A stretch of DNA of 64,000 bases, taken from NCBI GenBank assembly GCA_024919175.1, contig CP103804.1, positions 3,472,001 through 3,536,000 of the forward strand. The letters are read 5' to 3'. Positions 8,333 through 16,577 of the stretch are shown here, piece after piece. The stretch is from Clostridioides difficile. GTDB taxonomy: Bacteria; Bacillota; Clostridia; Peptostreptococcales; Peptostreptococcaceae. How positions within the stretch are numbered: the stretch's first letter is position 1; each line of letters begins with the position of its first letter. Made by a program: the position numbers and the translations under genes. The notes under the pieces were generated by a model that ran no database searches, was not told the DNA's origin, and worked only from the letters and a program-made list of their open reading frames with translations.

Positions 8333-9238
8333 ATGGATTTTAAACAACTCGAAGTATTTGTTGCGGTTGCAAAACATCAAAGTTTTTCAAAAGCTGCAAG
8401 AGAACTTTTTTTAACTCAACCTACTGTAAGTGCACACATACAAAATTTAGAAAGAGAGTTAGAAACTGTACTTATAAACAGAAGCAACAAAGTTATTACA
8501 CTCACAAAATCTGGTGAAATTCTTTATGAGCACGCTATATATATACTAAACAACTGTAAACGTGCAATTTATGATATAAAAGAATATTCAGGTAAAATAG
8601 AAGGTATTATAGATATAGCATGTAGTTCTATACCTGAAACTTATATTCTACCTGATTTTATGAAGAATTTTTCTATGAGTTATCCAGATGTAAAATTTTC
8701 CATAAGCCATTATGATTCTCAATATGCTATATCAGAAATTTTAAATGAACGGATAAGCTTTGGATTAGTTGGTTCTAAAATCAACAATCCTCAAATCGAA
8801 TATCTAGACTTATTAGATGATGAACTTGTACTTATTACTCCTTCAGATTTTAAAATTGATAACAAGAACAATTACATTGATATAGAAGAATTGGCTTCTC
8901 TCAATTTTATTATGAGAAAAGAAGGCTCTGGTACTAGAAACCTAATACTAAACACACTTAGCAAAAATAACTTTCCGGCAAACAAATTAAATGTAATAGC
9001 TCATGTAGAATCAAATGAAGCCATTAAAGAAATGGTTAGATTAGGCCTTGGTGTATCTTTTATATCATATATTTCAGCTATTGATTATCTAAATTCAGGT
9101 AAAATAAAATGCTACAAAATAAAAGATGTTGATTTTACAAGAAAATTTTTCTTTATTTATTCTAAAAAGAAAACTTTTTCTCCATTAGAAGATAAATTTC
9201 TAAACAGACTATGTGAGTACTTTGAAATCATAATATAA
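8333..9238 (+). CDS. LysR-family transcriptional regulator (CysB/CysL-like)
   Basis: A 301-residue LysR protein. Residues 1-60 form the winged helix-turn-helix (LEVFVAVAKHQSFSKAAREL, then QPTVSAHIQNLERELE). Residues from about 90 form the effector-binding domain, with the RKEGSGTRN segment near 200 typical of the CysL/CbbR-like group that senses small anions or metabolites. LysR proteins usually control a divergent neighbour, here the lipoprotein gene, and themselves. The start follows an AGGAGG site with 7-base spacing. The gene ends before a strong two-way terminator. The effector is unknown. Confidence 0.92.
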   Translation: MDFKQLEVFVAVAKHQSFSKAARELFLTQPTVSAHIQNLERELETVLINRSNKVITLTKSGEILYEHAIYILNNCKRAIYDIKEYSGKIEGIIDIACSSIPETYILPDFMKNFSMSYPDVKFSISHYDSQYAISEILNERISFGLVGSKINNPQIEYLDLLDDELVLITPSDFKIDNKNNYIDIEELASLNFIMRKEGSGTRNLILNTLSKNNFPANKLNVIAHVESNEAIKEMVRLGLGVSFISYISAIDYLNSGKIKCYKIKDVDFTRKFFFIYSKKKTFSPLEDKFLNRLCEYFEIII

Positions 9239-9292
9239 TAATTTTAATACATGTCACTCAAATTTAAATTATAAACTATTAAATAATAAACT

Positions 9293-9355
9293 AAATAGAG
9301 TAGTATTATACTATGTTCATTTAATTAATGAGCATAGTATAATACTACTCTATTT
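9293..9355. terminator. Bidirectional terminator, 23-bp perfect inverted repeat
   Basis: The arm at 9293-9315 (begins AAATAGAGTAG) is the exact reverse complement of 9333-9355, with a 17-base loop. It lies between the convergent LysR and aminopeptidase genes, and AT-rich runs occur on both sides, so it can end both transcripts. Confidence 0.8.
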
Positions 9356-9381
9356 ACTTATTACTTATTACTTATTACTTA
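9354..9381. repeat. Four tandem copies of TTACTTA
   Basis: Four exact 7-base units (9354-9360, 9361-9367, 9368-9374, 9375-9381) abut the terminator arm, in non-coding DNA just after the aminopeptidase stop codon. Confidence 0.9.
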
Positions 9382-9399
9382 TACTCGTATATATTAAAC

Positions 9400-10794
9400 T
9401 TATAAATTTATATTAAAAAATGCCTTATATCCTTTGTACATTTCATATATATCTACTTTAGAAACAATCTCATGTGGTGCATGCATATTTAAAACACCAA
9501 CACCACAGTCTATAACCTCTGCACCTTGATTTGCTAGAATGTAGGCTATTGTTCCTCCTCCACCCTGGTCAACTTTTCCAAGTTCAGCAGTTTGCCATAC
9601 TACATTTCCCTGATTAAAAATTCTTTTTACTTCTGATATAAACTCAGCATTAGCATCATTACATCCACCTTTGCCTCTAGAGCCAGTATACTTATTTAAA
9701 ACTATTCCATTTCCCATATATGCAGAATTTCTTTTTTCATATGCCTCACCAAAATTTGGGTCATATCCAGCTGCAACATCAGCTGATAATACTTTACTAT
9801 TTGCCAAAGCTCTTCTTACCTTAATATCACAATAATCTCCTTCTAAAGCTATTAACTCAGCTACAGTATTTTCAAAAAACTTTGAATGCATACCTGTATT
9901 TCCTTGGGAACCAACTTCTTCTTTGTCCACACATAATGTAACTGAAGTAAACTCTGGTTGTTCAGTCTCTAGTATAGCTTTTACAGCCGCATATGAACAT
10001 ACTCTATCATCATGACCATATCCTAATACCATTGACCTATCAAACCCCAAATCTCTTGCCTTCCCAGCTGGAACTACTTCAATCTCAGCACTTAATAAAT
10101 CTTCTTCAACTATACTGTATTTTTCATTTAAAATTTTTAATATATTTGCTGTTATAGGTTCTTTTTCTTCACCATCTAAAGGCATATTTCCTATCAATAC
10201 ATTTAAGGCTTCACCACTAATTCCTTCTGACAATTTCTTTTGCATTTGGTCTCCAGCTAAATGAACCAGTAAGTCAGTTACACAAAATACTGGGTCACTA
10301 TCTTCTTCACCAATAGATATATCCACCTTTGTACCATCATTTAATATAACTACTCCATGTAAAGCAAGAGGAATAGCTGTCCATTGATATTTTTTAATTC
10401 CTCCATAGTAGTGAGTCTTAAAAAAACCTAGATTAGCTTCCTGATACAATGGGTTTGGTTTTAAATCTAATCTTGGCGAATCTATATGACTACCTATAAT
10501 CTTCATACCTTTTTCTATATAGTTTTTCCCTATTATAAAAAGTGCTACTGCTTTTTCTTTATTTATAGCATAAATCTTGTCTCCATGACTTACACTTCCC
10601 TTTTCCATAGCTTCATCTATTGAAATATAACCATTTCCTTTAGCCAATTTTATAATTTCTTTTACTGAAAGTCTTTCAGTTTTTGATTTACTTAAAAAAT
10701 CCATATAATTGCGAGCATATTCCATAATCTTTTCAATAGCATTTTCTTTTTTTTCAATTTCCCATGCATTCTTAAATTCATGCTTTAAATCCAT
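9400..10794 (-). CDS. apeA: M18-family aminopeptidase
   Basis: A 464-residue cytosolic zinc aminopeptidase of family M18 (aspartyl aminopeptidase-like). Metal and catalytic segments are visible: GSHIDSPRLD near residue 100, GYGHDDRVCSYAA near 260, CVDKEEVGSQG near 285, and CGVGVLNMHAPHEIVS near the C terminus. The length fits the roughly 465-residue clostridial ApeA type; the gene symbol is less sure than the family. It lies 19 bases downstream of the DUF896 gene and probably shares its transcript. It is predicted to recycle peptides. Confidence 0.9.
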   Translation of the reverse strand: MDLKHEFKNAWEIEKKENAIEKIMEYARNYMDFLSKSKTERLSVKEIIKLAKGNGYISIDEAMEKGSVSHGDKIYAINKEKAVALFIIGKNYIEKGMKIIGSHIDSPRLDLKPNPLYQEANLGFFKTHYYGGIKKYQWTAIPLALHGVVILNDGTKVDISIGEEDSDPVFCVTDLLVHLAGDQMQKKLSEGISGEALNVLIGNMPLDGEEKEPITANILKILNEKYSIVEEDLLSAEIEVVPAGKARDLGFDRSMVLGYGHDDRVCSYAAVKAILETEQPEFTSVTLCVDKEEVGSQGNTGMHSKFFENTVAELIALEGDYCDIKVRRALANSKVLSADVAAGYDPNFGEAYEKRNSAYMGNGIVLNKYTGSRGKGGCNDANAEFISEVKRIFNQGNVVWQTAELGKVDQGGGGTIAYILANQGAEVIDCGVGVLNMHAPHEIVSKVDIYEMYKGYKAFFNINL

Positions 10795-10813
10795 GTTTTC
10801 CTCCTATTAAGTT

Positions 10814-11023
10814 TTAATTTTTATTATTTTTCATATATTGTTCATATTCCTCTGGTGAAACTACTTTTACACTGTCAAGTCTTGATTTAAAATGAGCTCT
10901 AAAATTTTCTAAATATTCCTTTCTTAAAATCTCCCTTTCTTTGATTTCAACATCAGAAAGAGTTCCTTCTTTATTTTTCTTTGCTAATTCATTAATCCTA
11001 TCTAATTTCTTCTTGTCAAACAT
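10814..11023 (-). CDS. DUF896 (YnzC/UPF0291) small protein
   Basis: A 69-residue protein of the DUF896 family. It shows the typical helical-hairpin start (DKKKLDRINELAKKNKEGTLSDVEIKEREILRKEYL), followed by the short FRAHFKSRLDSVKV segment. The family is common in Firmicutes; the B. subtilis relative YnzC is linked to the SOS regulon, but no function is proven. It precedes the aminopeptidase by 19 bases and follows the MocR regulator gene by 27 bases, so the three may be co-transcribed. An AGGAGG-type site precedes the start. Confidence 0.9.
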   Translation of the reverse strand: MFDKKKLDRINELAKKNKEGTLSDVEIKEREILRKEYLENFRAHFKSRLDSVKVVSPEEYEQYMKNNKN

Positions 11024-11050
11024 TTTTTCCTCCTAAAAAACTTCTATTTA

Positions 11051-12505
11051 TTAATAAAATAATTTATTACTTTTTATATCTAATTTATTTTTATATTCAC
11101 AAAAAAACTCTTCTATATTATCACTTATTATAGATATTCCCTTTTCTAATTCTTCCATACTTGGGCGAGCTATATTTATTCTAAAAAATCTATCGTCCAC
11201 TAGATTATCAAAAAAATAAGTCCCTGGAAGCATGGATACTCCTTTATTTAACATAAAACTTGTAAAGCTTTGAGACGTATATCCTCTTGGCAACTCCAAA
11301 AAAAAGTTTATTCCTCCACAAGATTTTCTAACTTTTAATTTACCACTCAATTTATCATTAATCAAGCTTTTTGCTAACTTGTATTTATCTGTATATATTT
11401 TCTCTATTTGACTCAAATAATTCTTCCAATTAAAATTCTCCATGTAATAGTACATTGATTTTTGAATAAGACCTGGAGTTGATATATCTGATGAATATTT
11501 AGCCCATAAAACTTTTTTTAATAATTCATTTGGCATTTCTACAATCCCTATTCTTAAACCTGGCATAAGTATTTTTGAAAAACTCTTTATATATACTACT
11601 CTATTTTTATCATCATAGCTCCTGACTGTTCTATTGTCTTTTGAGTCAAATATAAAATCACTTATAAAATCATCTTCAATTATATAAAAATCATGTTCTT
11701 CTGCTAATTCTATTAGCTTCTTTTTTTTATATGTTGAATAAGATATACCTGTTGGATTTTGAAAATTAGGCATAATATATATAAGTCTTGGCTTTATTTT
11801 TTCCAATTTTAATTTTAAAATACCTATATCAATTCCATCATCTAACATAGGTATAGATATTATTTTTGCACCTCTACTTTTAAATACTTCAATTGCTCCA
11901 TTATAAGATGGCTCTTCCATAAAAACAACATCAGAATAACTTATAAGACCCTTACAAACTATGTCTATACCTTGCTGTGCACCTGAGATTATTTGAATAT
12001 TTTCTTTAGTAGTACTTATATTTTCATCACTTAAATACTCCACCATCTTTTCTCTTAATTCCTCAGAACCTAGACCTTCATCATAATCAAATATTGAACT
12101 TCCATCTTTGGATAGTGCCATGTTTACAGCATTTTTAAATGAATCTATGGGAAACATATCATTAGATGGATTTCCATTATCGAAATGAATTAAATCATCT
12201 CTTTGTTTAATATTCTTATTTTTCCCTTTATCCATGCCATTTTTATAAGAATTTGAATTTGATACAAAAGTTCCACTTCCTATAATTTTATATACATATC
12301 CTTCATTTTCCAAAAGCTCATATACTTTAACTATAGTAGTATTATTTACATGTAAAAAATCTGATAACTTTCTTATTGGTGGCAGTTTTTCATGCTCAAC
12401 TAGTTCTTTACTTATTATTAACTGCTTTATATGATTAAATATTTGTATATATTTAGTTGACTTCCTTTCACTTAAATCTATTTTGTATTTTTCCACATTT
12501 ATCAC
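11051..12505 (-). CDS. MocR-type GntR/aminotransferase regulator
   Basis: A 484-residue fusion. Residues 1-75 are a GntR winged helix (KLPPIRKLSDFLHVNNTTIVKVYELLENEGYVY). From about 115 on is a class I aminotransferase fold, with the PLP-lysine motif YIKSFSKILMPGLRIG near 310. Such MocR/PdxR regulators sense PLP or amino compounds and usually act on a neighbour. The gene is divergent, with about 100 bases of spacing, from the PHP phosphatase gene at 12606. The start is a GTG; either of two nearby GTG codons (12505 or 12496) is possible, the second being better placed behind GCGGTGAT. Confidence 0.9.
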   Translation of the reverse strand: MINVEKYKIDLSERKSTKYIQIFNHIKQLIISKELVEHEKLPPIRKLSDFLHVNNTTIVKVYELLENEGYVYKIIGSGTFVSNSNSYKNGMDKGKNKNIKQRDDLIHFDNGNPSNDMFPIDSFKNAVNMALSKDGSSIFDYDEGLGSEELREKMVEYLSDENISTTKENIQIISGAQQGIDIVCKGLISYSDVVFMEEPSYNGAIEVFKSRGAKIISIPMLDDGIDIGILKLKLEKIKPRLIYIMPNFQNPTGISYSTYKKKKLIELAEEHDFYIIEDDFISDFIFDSKDNRTVRSYDDKNRVVYIKSFSKILMPGLRIGIVEMPNELLKKVLWAKYSSDISTPGLIQKSMYYYMENFNWKNYLSQIEKIYTDKYKLAKSLINDKLSGKLKVRKSCGGINFFLELPRGYTSQSFTSFMLNKGVSMLPGTYFFDNLVDDRFFRINIARPSMEELEKGISIISDNIEEFFCEYKNKLDIKSNKLFY

Positions 12506-12605
12506 CGCTTATTGTTTTTATATTTTATTGATGCTTTAGCATATATTTGATATTATTTAGTATGTATATATAATACCAAAATTTTTATAAAAAGGGGAAA
12601 TATTT

Positions 12606-13400
12606 ATGTTTTACGACTATCACATGCACTCTAGTTTCTCTACAGATGGAAAATCTACAATGGAAGAAATGATAAAAAAATCTATAGACCTTGGTATAAA
12701 TGAAATTTGTTTCACAGACCATGTCGATTATGATGTTTATGCTGATGATTCTTTTTCGATTGTCTACGAGGATTATTTTAAAAGTCTAGAAACTCTTGAA
12801 AATATATATAAAGATAAAATATCAATAAAAAAAGGGATTGAATTCGGAGTCCAAACTCAATTAATAGATACATATAGAAAAGAAGCTCATCAATATCCAT
12901 TAGATTTTATAATATGTTCTATTCATGCTATAGATACAATGGATTTATACCTTGGTAGCTATTTTGAAGGTAAGACTCAACATGAGGTCTATGAGAATTA
13001 CTACCTTTATTTATATAATATTGTTAAAAAATATAAGGATTATTCTGTTTTAGGGCATTTAGATTTAATTAAAAGATATGCACCTTATGATACTATCTTA
13101 GATGACAGACTATTTTCAGATATAATTGAAGAAACTCTTAAACAAGCTATCTATGATGGTAAAGGTATTGAAATAAACACATCTTGCTACAGATATAACT
13201 TGCCAGACCTAACTCCATCTAGATATATCCTTCAGATGTATAAAGATTTAGGAGGAGAAATCATAACTACAGGCTCAGATTCACATCATGTAAGTCAAAT
13301 TGCATACGAGTTTGATTACATATATTCATTACTAAAAAATATGGGATTTAAGTATGTATCTAAATTTAATAAAATGAAGCCAGAATTTATAAAATTATAA
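12606..13400 (+). CDS. PHP-domain phosphatase, histidinol-phosphatase (HisJ/HisK) family
   Basis: A 264-residue PHP metallo-phosphoesterase. The metal ligands are clear: DYHMHSSFSTDG (4-15), CFTDHVDY (about 37-44), SIHAID, GHLDLIKRY and GSDSHH near the C terminus. The family includes histidinol-phosphate phosphatase of the HisJ type, but no his genes are adjacent, so the substrate is uncertain. It is divergent from the MocR regulator, which may respond to the product. An AAAGGGGAAA site precedes the ATG. The flippase gene follows after only 50 bases containing a hairpin. Confidence 0.85.
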   Translation: MFYDYHMHSSFSTDGKSTMEEMIKKSIDLGINEICFTDHVDYDVYADDSFSIVYEDYFKSLETLENIYKDKISIKKGIEFGVQTQLIDTYRKEAHQYPLDFIICSIHAIDTMDLYLGSYFEGKTQHEVYENYYLYLYNIVKKYKDYSVLGHLDLIKRYAPYDTILDDRLFSDIIEETLKQAIYDGKGIEINTSCYRYNLPDLTPSRYILQMYKDLGGEIITTGSDSHHVSQIAYEFDYIYSLLKNMGFKYVSKFNKMKPEFIKL

Positions 13401-13407
13401 ATTTTTA

Positions 13408-13444
13408 CACCTCCTTATGAATATATTTAAAAGATAAGGAGGTG
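13408..13444 (+). promoter_or_regulatory. Hairpin enclosing the flippase ribosome binding site
   Basis: CACCTCCTTAT (13408-13418) is the perfect reverse complement of ATAAGGAGGTG (13434-13444). The second arm is the Shine-Dalgarno of the flippase gene, and a run of seven T follows directly. The RNA can fold to hide the ribosome binding site, or act as an intrinsic terminator of the upstream phosphatase transcript, or both. No ligand-binding domain is recognisable beside it. Confidence 0.6.
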
Positions 13445-13450
13445 ATTTTT

Positions 13451-14773
13451 TTGAAAGTACCTTATTTAGTCCTATCAACAGTTATTTTATTTATGTCTAA
13501 CTTTGTCGTGAGAATATTTGGATTTTTATATAAAATATTCTTATCAAGAGCTTTAGGTGAAACAGGTCTAGGTATTTATCATATGATTTTTAACTTTTTA
13601 ATGATTTGCTTAGCTGTTACAACAACAGGGATACCTACTGCTCTTAGTTGCCTAGTTGCAAAAAGAAAAGCTTTAAATGATAAACACAACACTAATGCTT
13701 TATTTATATCAACTTTATACGTATCATTTTTCGTAGCATTAATTATATCTATAGTTGCATCTTTCAATAGTTCTTTTTTATCACTTAAGTTTCTAAAAGA
13801 CCCTAAATTGAATTTATTTATCCTAGCAGTTTGTCCTGCTATAGTTATAATAACACTTTCAAATGTACTTAGGGGATATTACTATGGCATAAAGAACGTA
13901 AAAGTCCCTGCTATTGGACAAATTATTGAACAGATGGGTAAAATTCTATTTGTTTTTTTACTCGTTATGTATGTAAATGATAAGTCTATGAACTGTTATA
14001 TTGCTCTTTTAGGTATATCTATTGGTGAATTGAGTAATATCATATTTATGCTCATATGTCTATGTCGAGATTCTTCATTTGACAACAAATACATTATAAG
14101 TATAAAAGATTTTTATAATTCTTCTATGGAAACATTAAAAATGTCCATACCCATAACTTGCAATAGAATGTCAAATATACTTCTACAATCTATTAGCTCT
14201 ATGATGATACCATCAAGATTAGCGTTATCAGGAATGACTTATCAACAATCATTAAGTATGTATGGCGTCGTTAGTGGAATGGTAATGCCATTTATATTTT
14301 TACCATTTACTGTTGGTTCAGCACTTATTGTAAATTTGATACCTACTATATCACAAGAAATGGCTTTAAGAAAACGTAAAAGTGTCCTAAAAAAAATAAA
14401 ATATTCTGTACTCCTAACTTTATTTGTAGGTATACTATCATCAGTGTTTTTTTATTTCTTTGGAAAAGATTTATGTATACTAGTATTTAAAAACAAACTT
14501 GCTGGAGAATATTTAAAAGCTATGTTTTTAGTACCACTATTTATGTCGCTAAATCAAACACTATCTGGAATTTTACATTCAATCAGAAAAGAATTGGCTT
14601 CAAGTATAAATACTATCATTGGTATGTTAATTCAGCTAGTAGCTCTATATGTATTCCTTCCTATTCCAGGGCTTAATATTTATGCATACATATACACAAT
14701 GACAATAGTATCAATTTTTACTTGTTTATTACATACTATAGTACTTTTTAAATCTATAAAATCTATGCATTAG
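13451..14773 (+). CDS. SpoVB-like MOP-superfamily flippase
   Basis: A 440-residue integral membrane protein with about 12-14 helices. It begins KVPYLVLSTVILFMSNFVVRIFGFLYKIFLSRALGETGLGIYHM, the classic start of SpoVB/YtgP polysaccharide or lipid flippases. SpoVB-type proteins move lipid-linked wall or cortex precursors across the membrane and are often needed in sporulation. The start is taken as TTG at 13451 because AGGAGGTGAT lies 6-8 bases before it; the in-frame GTG at 13442 lies within that site. It sits next to the spore gene cdeC, but the two are convergent. Which substrate it moves is not shown. Confidence 0.85.
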   Translation: MKVPYLVLSTVILFMSNFVVRIFGFLYKIFLSRALGETGLGIYHMIFNFLMICLAVTTTGIPTALSCLVAKRKALNDKHNTNALFISTLYVSFFVALIISIVASFNSSFLSLKFLKDPKLNLFILAVCPAIVIITLSNVLRGYYYGIKNVKVPAIGQIIEQMGKILFVFLLVMYVNDKSMNCYIALLGISIGELSNIIFMLICLCRDSSFDNKYIISIKDFYNSSMETLKMSIPITCNRMSNILLQSISSMMIPSRLALSGMTYQQSLSMYGVVSGMVMPFIFLPFTVGSALIVNLIPTISQEMALRKRKSVLKKIKYSVLLTLFVGILSSVFFYFFGKDLCILVFKNKLAGEYLKAMFLVPLFMSLNQTLSGILHSIRKELASSINTIIGMLIQLVALYVFLPIPGLNIYAYIYTMTIVSIFTCLLHTIVLFKSIKSMH

Positions 14774-14786
14774 TTATAAATAACGT

Positions 14787-14825
14787 GAAGGCTACCAATG
14801 TAAATTATCTACTTTGGTAGCCTTC
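14787..14825. terminator. Bidirectional terminator between flippase and cdeC
   Basis: GAAGGCTACCAA (14787-14798) pairs exactly with TTGGTAGCCTTC (14814-14825), midway between convergent genes. Confidence 0.75.
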
Positions 14826-14873
14826 CTTAAATGATTTTTATTTATAATTTAAACTGTCTATATATCTACCTAT

Positions 14874-16094
14874 CTATCTGTGGCAACCTGAATTTTCATT
14901 TCCTTGATTAGGTCCACATTGCGAAAAATCACATACTTTAGAGAAAGTATCAACAAGTCTTGGTTGGATTGGGTTTGGTGATGCTAAAACTACTATTTGT
15001 TCACTTATTAATGTGCTAACTGTTTCTTGTAAGCAAAGTACTAAATCTATATCATTTGGTATGATTAATTCAAAGAAAGGATCACAACCTTCTCTACATT
15101 CTAATTTTAATATAGATTTTCCTATACAATCAACTGTTAAATTAGTTTGGAATTCTTGTCTTAAAGTGACAGCTCTTCCATCAGCTGGCAAGCATATTGG
15201 TGCTGAAAGTGTGTTAAAAGTAAATTCTACAAAATCAACTCTTCTCTTACATCCACCTCCTGCTCTGACTGCTGGGAAAGCTAATGCAACGAATTCTGTA
15301 CATCCACATCTACCTCTTAGTTCTAATACTAGATTACGAACTGCTACAGTTAATCCTCTTTGTTTATAAGCTACTGATTTGCCTTTTCCTTGTCTACAAC
15401 ATTCAGCGTTTCTTTCTCCACATACTGCATATTCAAAAGTTGTTTCACAGTTTCTTCCTATTATATCTCCTAATGGTTCTAATTCAAAATCTTCTAAAGT
15501 TGTCATTCCTGTGTCTATAACTATTCCATCATTACTTAAGCATATTTTATCTATAGTTACACTTGCTTTACCTGCACTTGGAACTGAACCAAAAACTTCT
15601 ACTACTTCTGTTTCAAAAGTTAATGGCTCTCCATTTGGTCCAGTTGCATCTGTAAATGTTTGGAATTGCATAGTATCAAAGATTCTATTAGCTTCTATAG
15701 CAAATGGAACTGCATTTGCTATAGAAAAGTTTCTTGGAGATATAGGATTACAGCAGTTTGGTCCACATTTGTTTTCAAAACATTCGTCTGAATCCATTTG
15801 GCATGGTTCACAATCACATTTGCACTTATCATGGCATCCACAATTGTCATCGCATGGATTAGGTTTACATGGATTACATGGATCACATGGATTAGGTTTA
15901 CATGGATTGCATGGTTTACAATCATCATGACAGTCACAACTATTATCATTGTTACATCCATTATTATGATGATGTGATTTTTTGAATCCTCTCATATCAT
16001 CTGAATTCATCTCATCTGTATATACTTCTTCTTCATTCATTGTAGACATTGGCTGATTTAGCATTCTTTTTTTATTTTTTTTGTAATCTTGCAT
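14874..16094 (-). CDS. cdeC: Cysteine-rich exosporium morphogenetic protein CdeC
   Basis: A 406-residue protein with about 36 cysteines. The N-terminal part is acidic and Met-rich, then comes KSHHHNNGC (a His-rich motif near 40) and a dense run of NPC/KPNPC units with Cys spaced every two to four residues (about 50-90). The C-terminal two thirds resembles a spore-coat beta domain with scattered Cys and Cys-Cys pairs. This matches C. difficile CdeC (CD1067 in strain 630), known to be needed for exosporium assembly and spore resistance. A GGGAGGG site precedes the ATG and a SigK-like -10 lies about 65 bases upstream. The gene is monocistronic. Confidence 0.95.
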   Translation of the reverse strand: MQDYKKNKKRMLNQPMSTMNEEEVYTDEMNSDDMRGFKKSHHHNNGCNNDNSCDCHDDCKPCNPCKPNPCDPCNPCKPNPCDDNCGCHDKCKCDCEPCQMDSDECFENKCGPNCCNPISPRNFSIANAVPFAIEANRIFDTMQFQTFTDATGPNGEPLTFETEVVEVFGSVPSAGKASVTIDKICLSNDGIVIDTGMTTLEDFELEPLGDIIGRNCETTFEYAVCGERNAECCRQGKGKSVAYKQRGLTVAVRNLVLELRGRCGCTEFVALAFPAVRAGGGCKRRVDFVEFTFNTLSAPICLPADGRAVTLRQEFQTNLTVDCIGKSILKLECREGCDPFFELIIPNDIDLVLCLQETVSTLISEQIVVLASPNPIQPRLVDTFSKVCDFSQCGPNQGNENSGCHR

Positions 16095-16155
16095 TTTTCA
16101 TTGCCCTCCCTGTAAGCGATTCTTATTAAGTCTTCGGCTTTTTTATGGCCTAATT

Positions 16156-16184
16156 AATACTATGCACTTATAATATCATTTGTT
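16156..16184 (-). promoter_or_regulatory. Candidate SigK promoter of cdeC
   Basis: On the minus strand GCATAGTATT resembles the mother-cell SigK -10 (CATAnnnTA), and an AC dinucleotide lies about 17 bases upstream as a -35. The same GCATAGTAT word occurs before the Cys-tailed small genes at 19944-19952. The assignment rests on motif and on the known late mother-cell expression of cdeC. Confidence 0.45.
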
Positions 16185-16243
16185 ACTTTTGCTTTTTAAG
16201 TTTATATATAATCAAATATATTGGGTAGAAAAATGCATTTTAA

Positions 16244-16277
16244 TAAAAAAAGTACTACCATTTAAAATAGTAGCACT
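16244..16277 (-). terminator. Intrinsic terminator of the small RNA
   Basis: On the minus strand AGTGCTACTA pairs with TGGTAGTACT (two G-U) across an A/T loop and ends in six T, directly after the GGGAC that closes the RNA structure. Confidence 0.75.
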
Positions 16278-16461
16278 TTTTTTGTCCCGAAACACCGGTG
16301 GCTAAGTAAATTCACACCCTAGGCACTCCCAGGTGGGTGACTTGCCAGTAACCTTTAACGTCCAAACTAAACAGGCATGTTATAATTTACTAGACACGGT
16401 CTCCCGTATTTCATTTGTAGGTTGAATTTAAAAAAGCCTTATCGTATGTTTCAGGATTTCA
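16244..16461 (-). ncRNA. Structured small RNA, possibly 6S RNA (SsrS)
   Basis: About 215 bases of unusually GC-rich, non-coding sequence have their own promoter and terminator. The promoter is TTTAAA (16492-16497), 17 bases, TATAAT (16469-16474). The 5' end TCCTGAAACA (16447-16456) pairs with the 3' end TGTTTCGGGA (16285-16294). Inside, AGTAAATT (16384-16391) pairs with AATTTACT (16305-16312), and two short hairpins (TGCC/GGCA and CACCC/GGGTG) cap it. Mutually paired ends, size and a dedicated promoter suit 6S RNA, which binds SigA RNA polymerase. However, the long unpaired 5' segment and branched tip are not a clean 6S rod, so another sRNA class is possible. Confidence 0.6.
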
Positions 16462-16577
16462 TATTATTATTATATAATAAATTTTGATTTTTTTAAAGTG
16501 GTTTTATATAGTAATTGAGATAATCTTATTCTAGTATTACTTTTTCTTCCTTTTTTCTTTATGTATTTAGTTGATTA

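Noticed and set aside
9354..9381. Tandem TTACTTA units considered as a CRISPR-like array
   Set aside because: Units are only 7 bases and abut without spacers; no cas genes are present.
15013..15961. Frames on both strands overlapping cdeC, including a repetitive Gly-Leu-His one
   Set aside because: The repeats mirror the Cys/Pro repeats of cdeC in another frame; no ribosome binding sites and cdeC is well supported.
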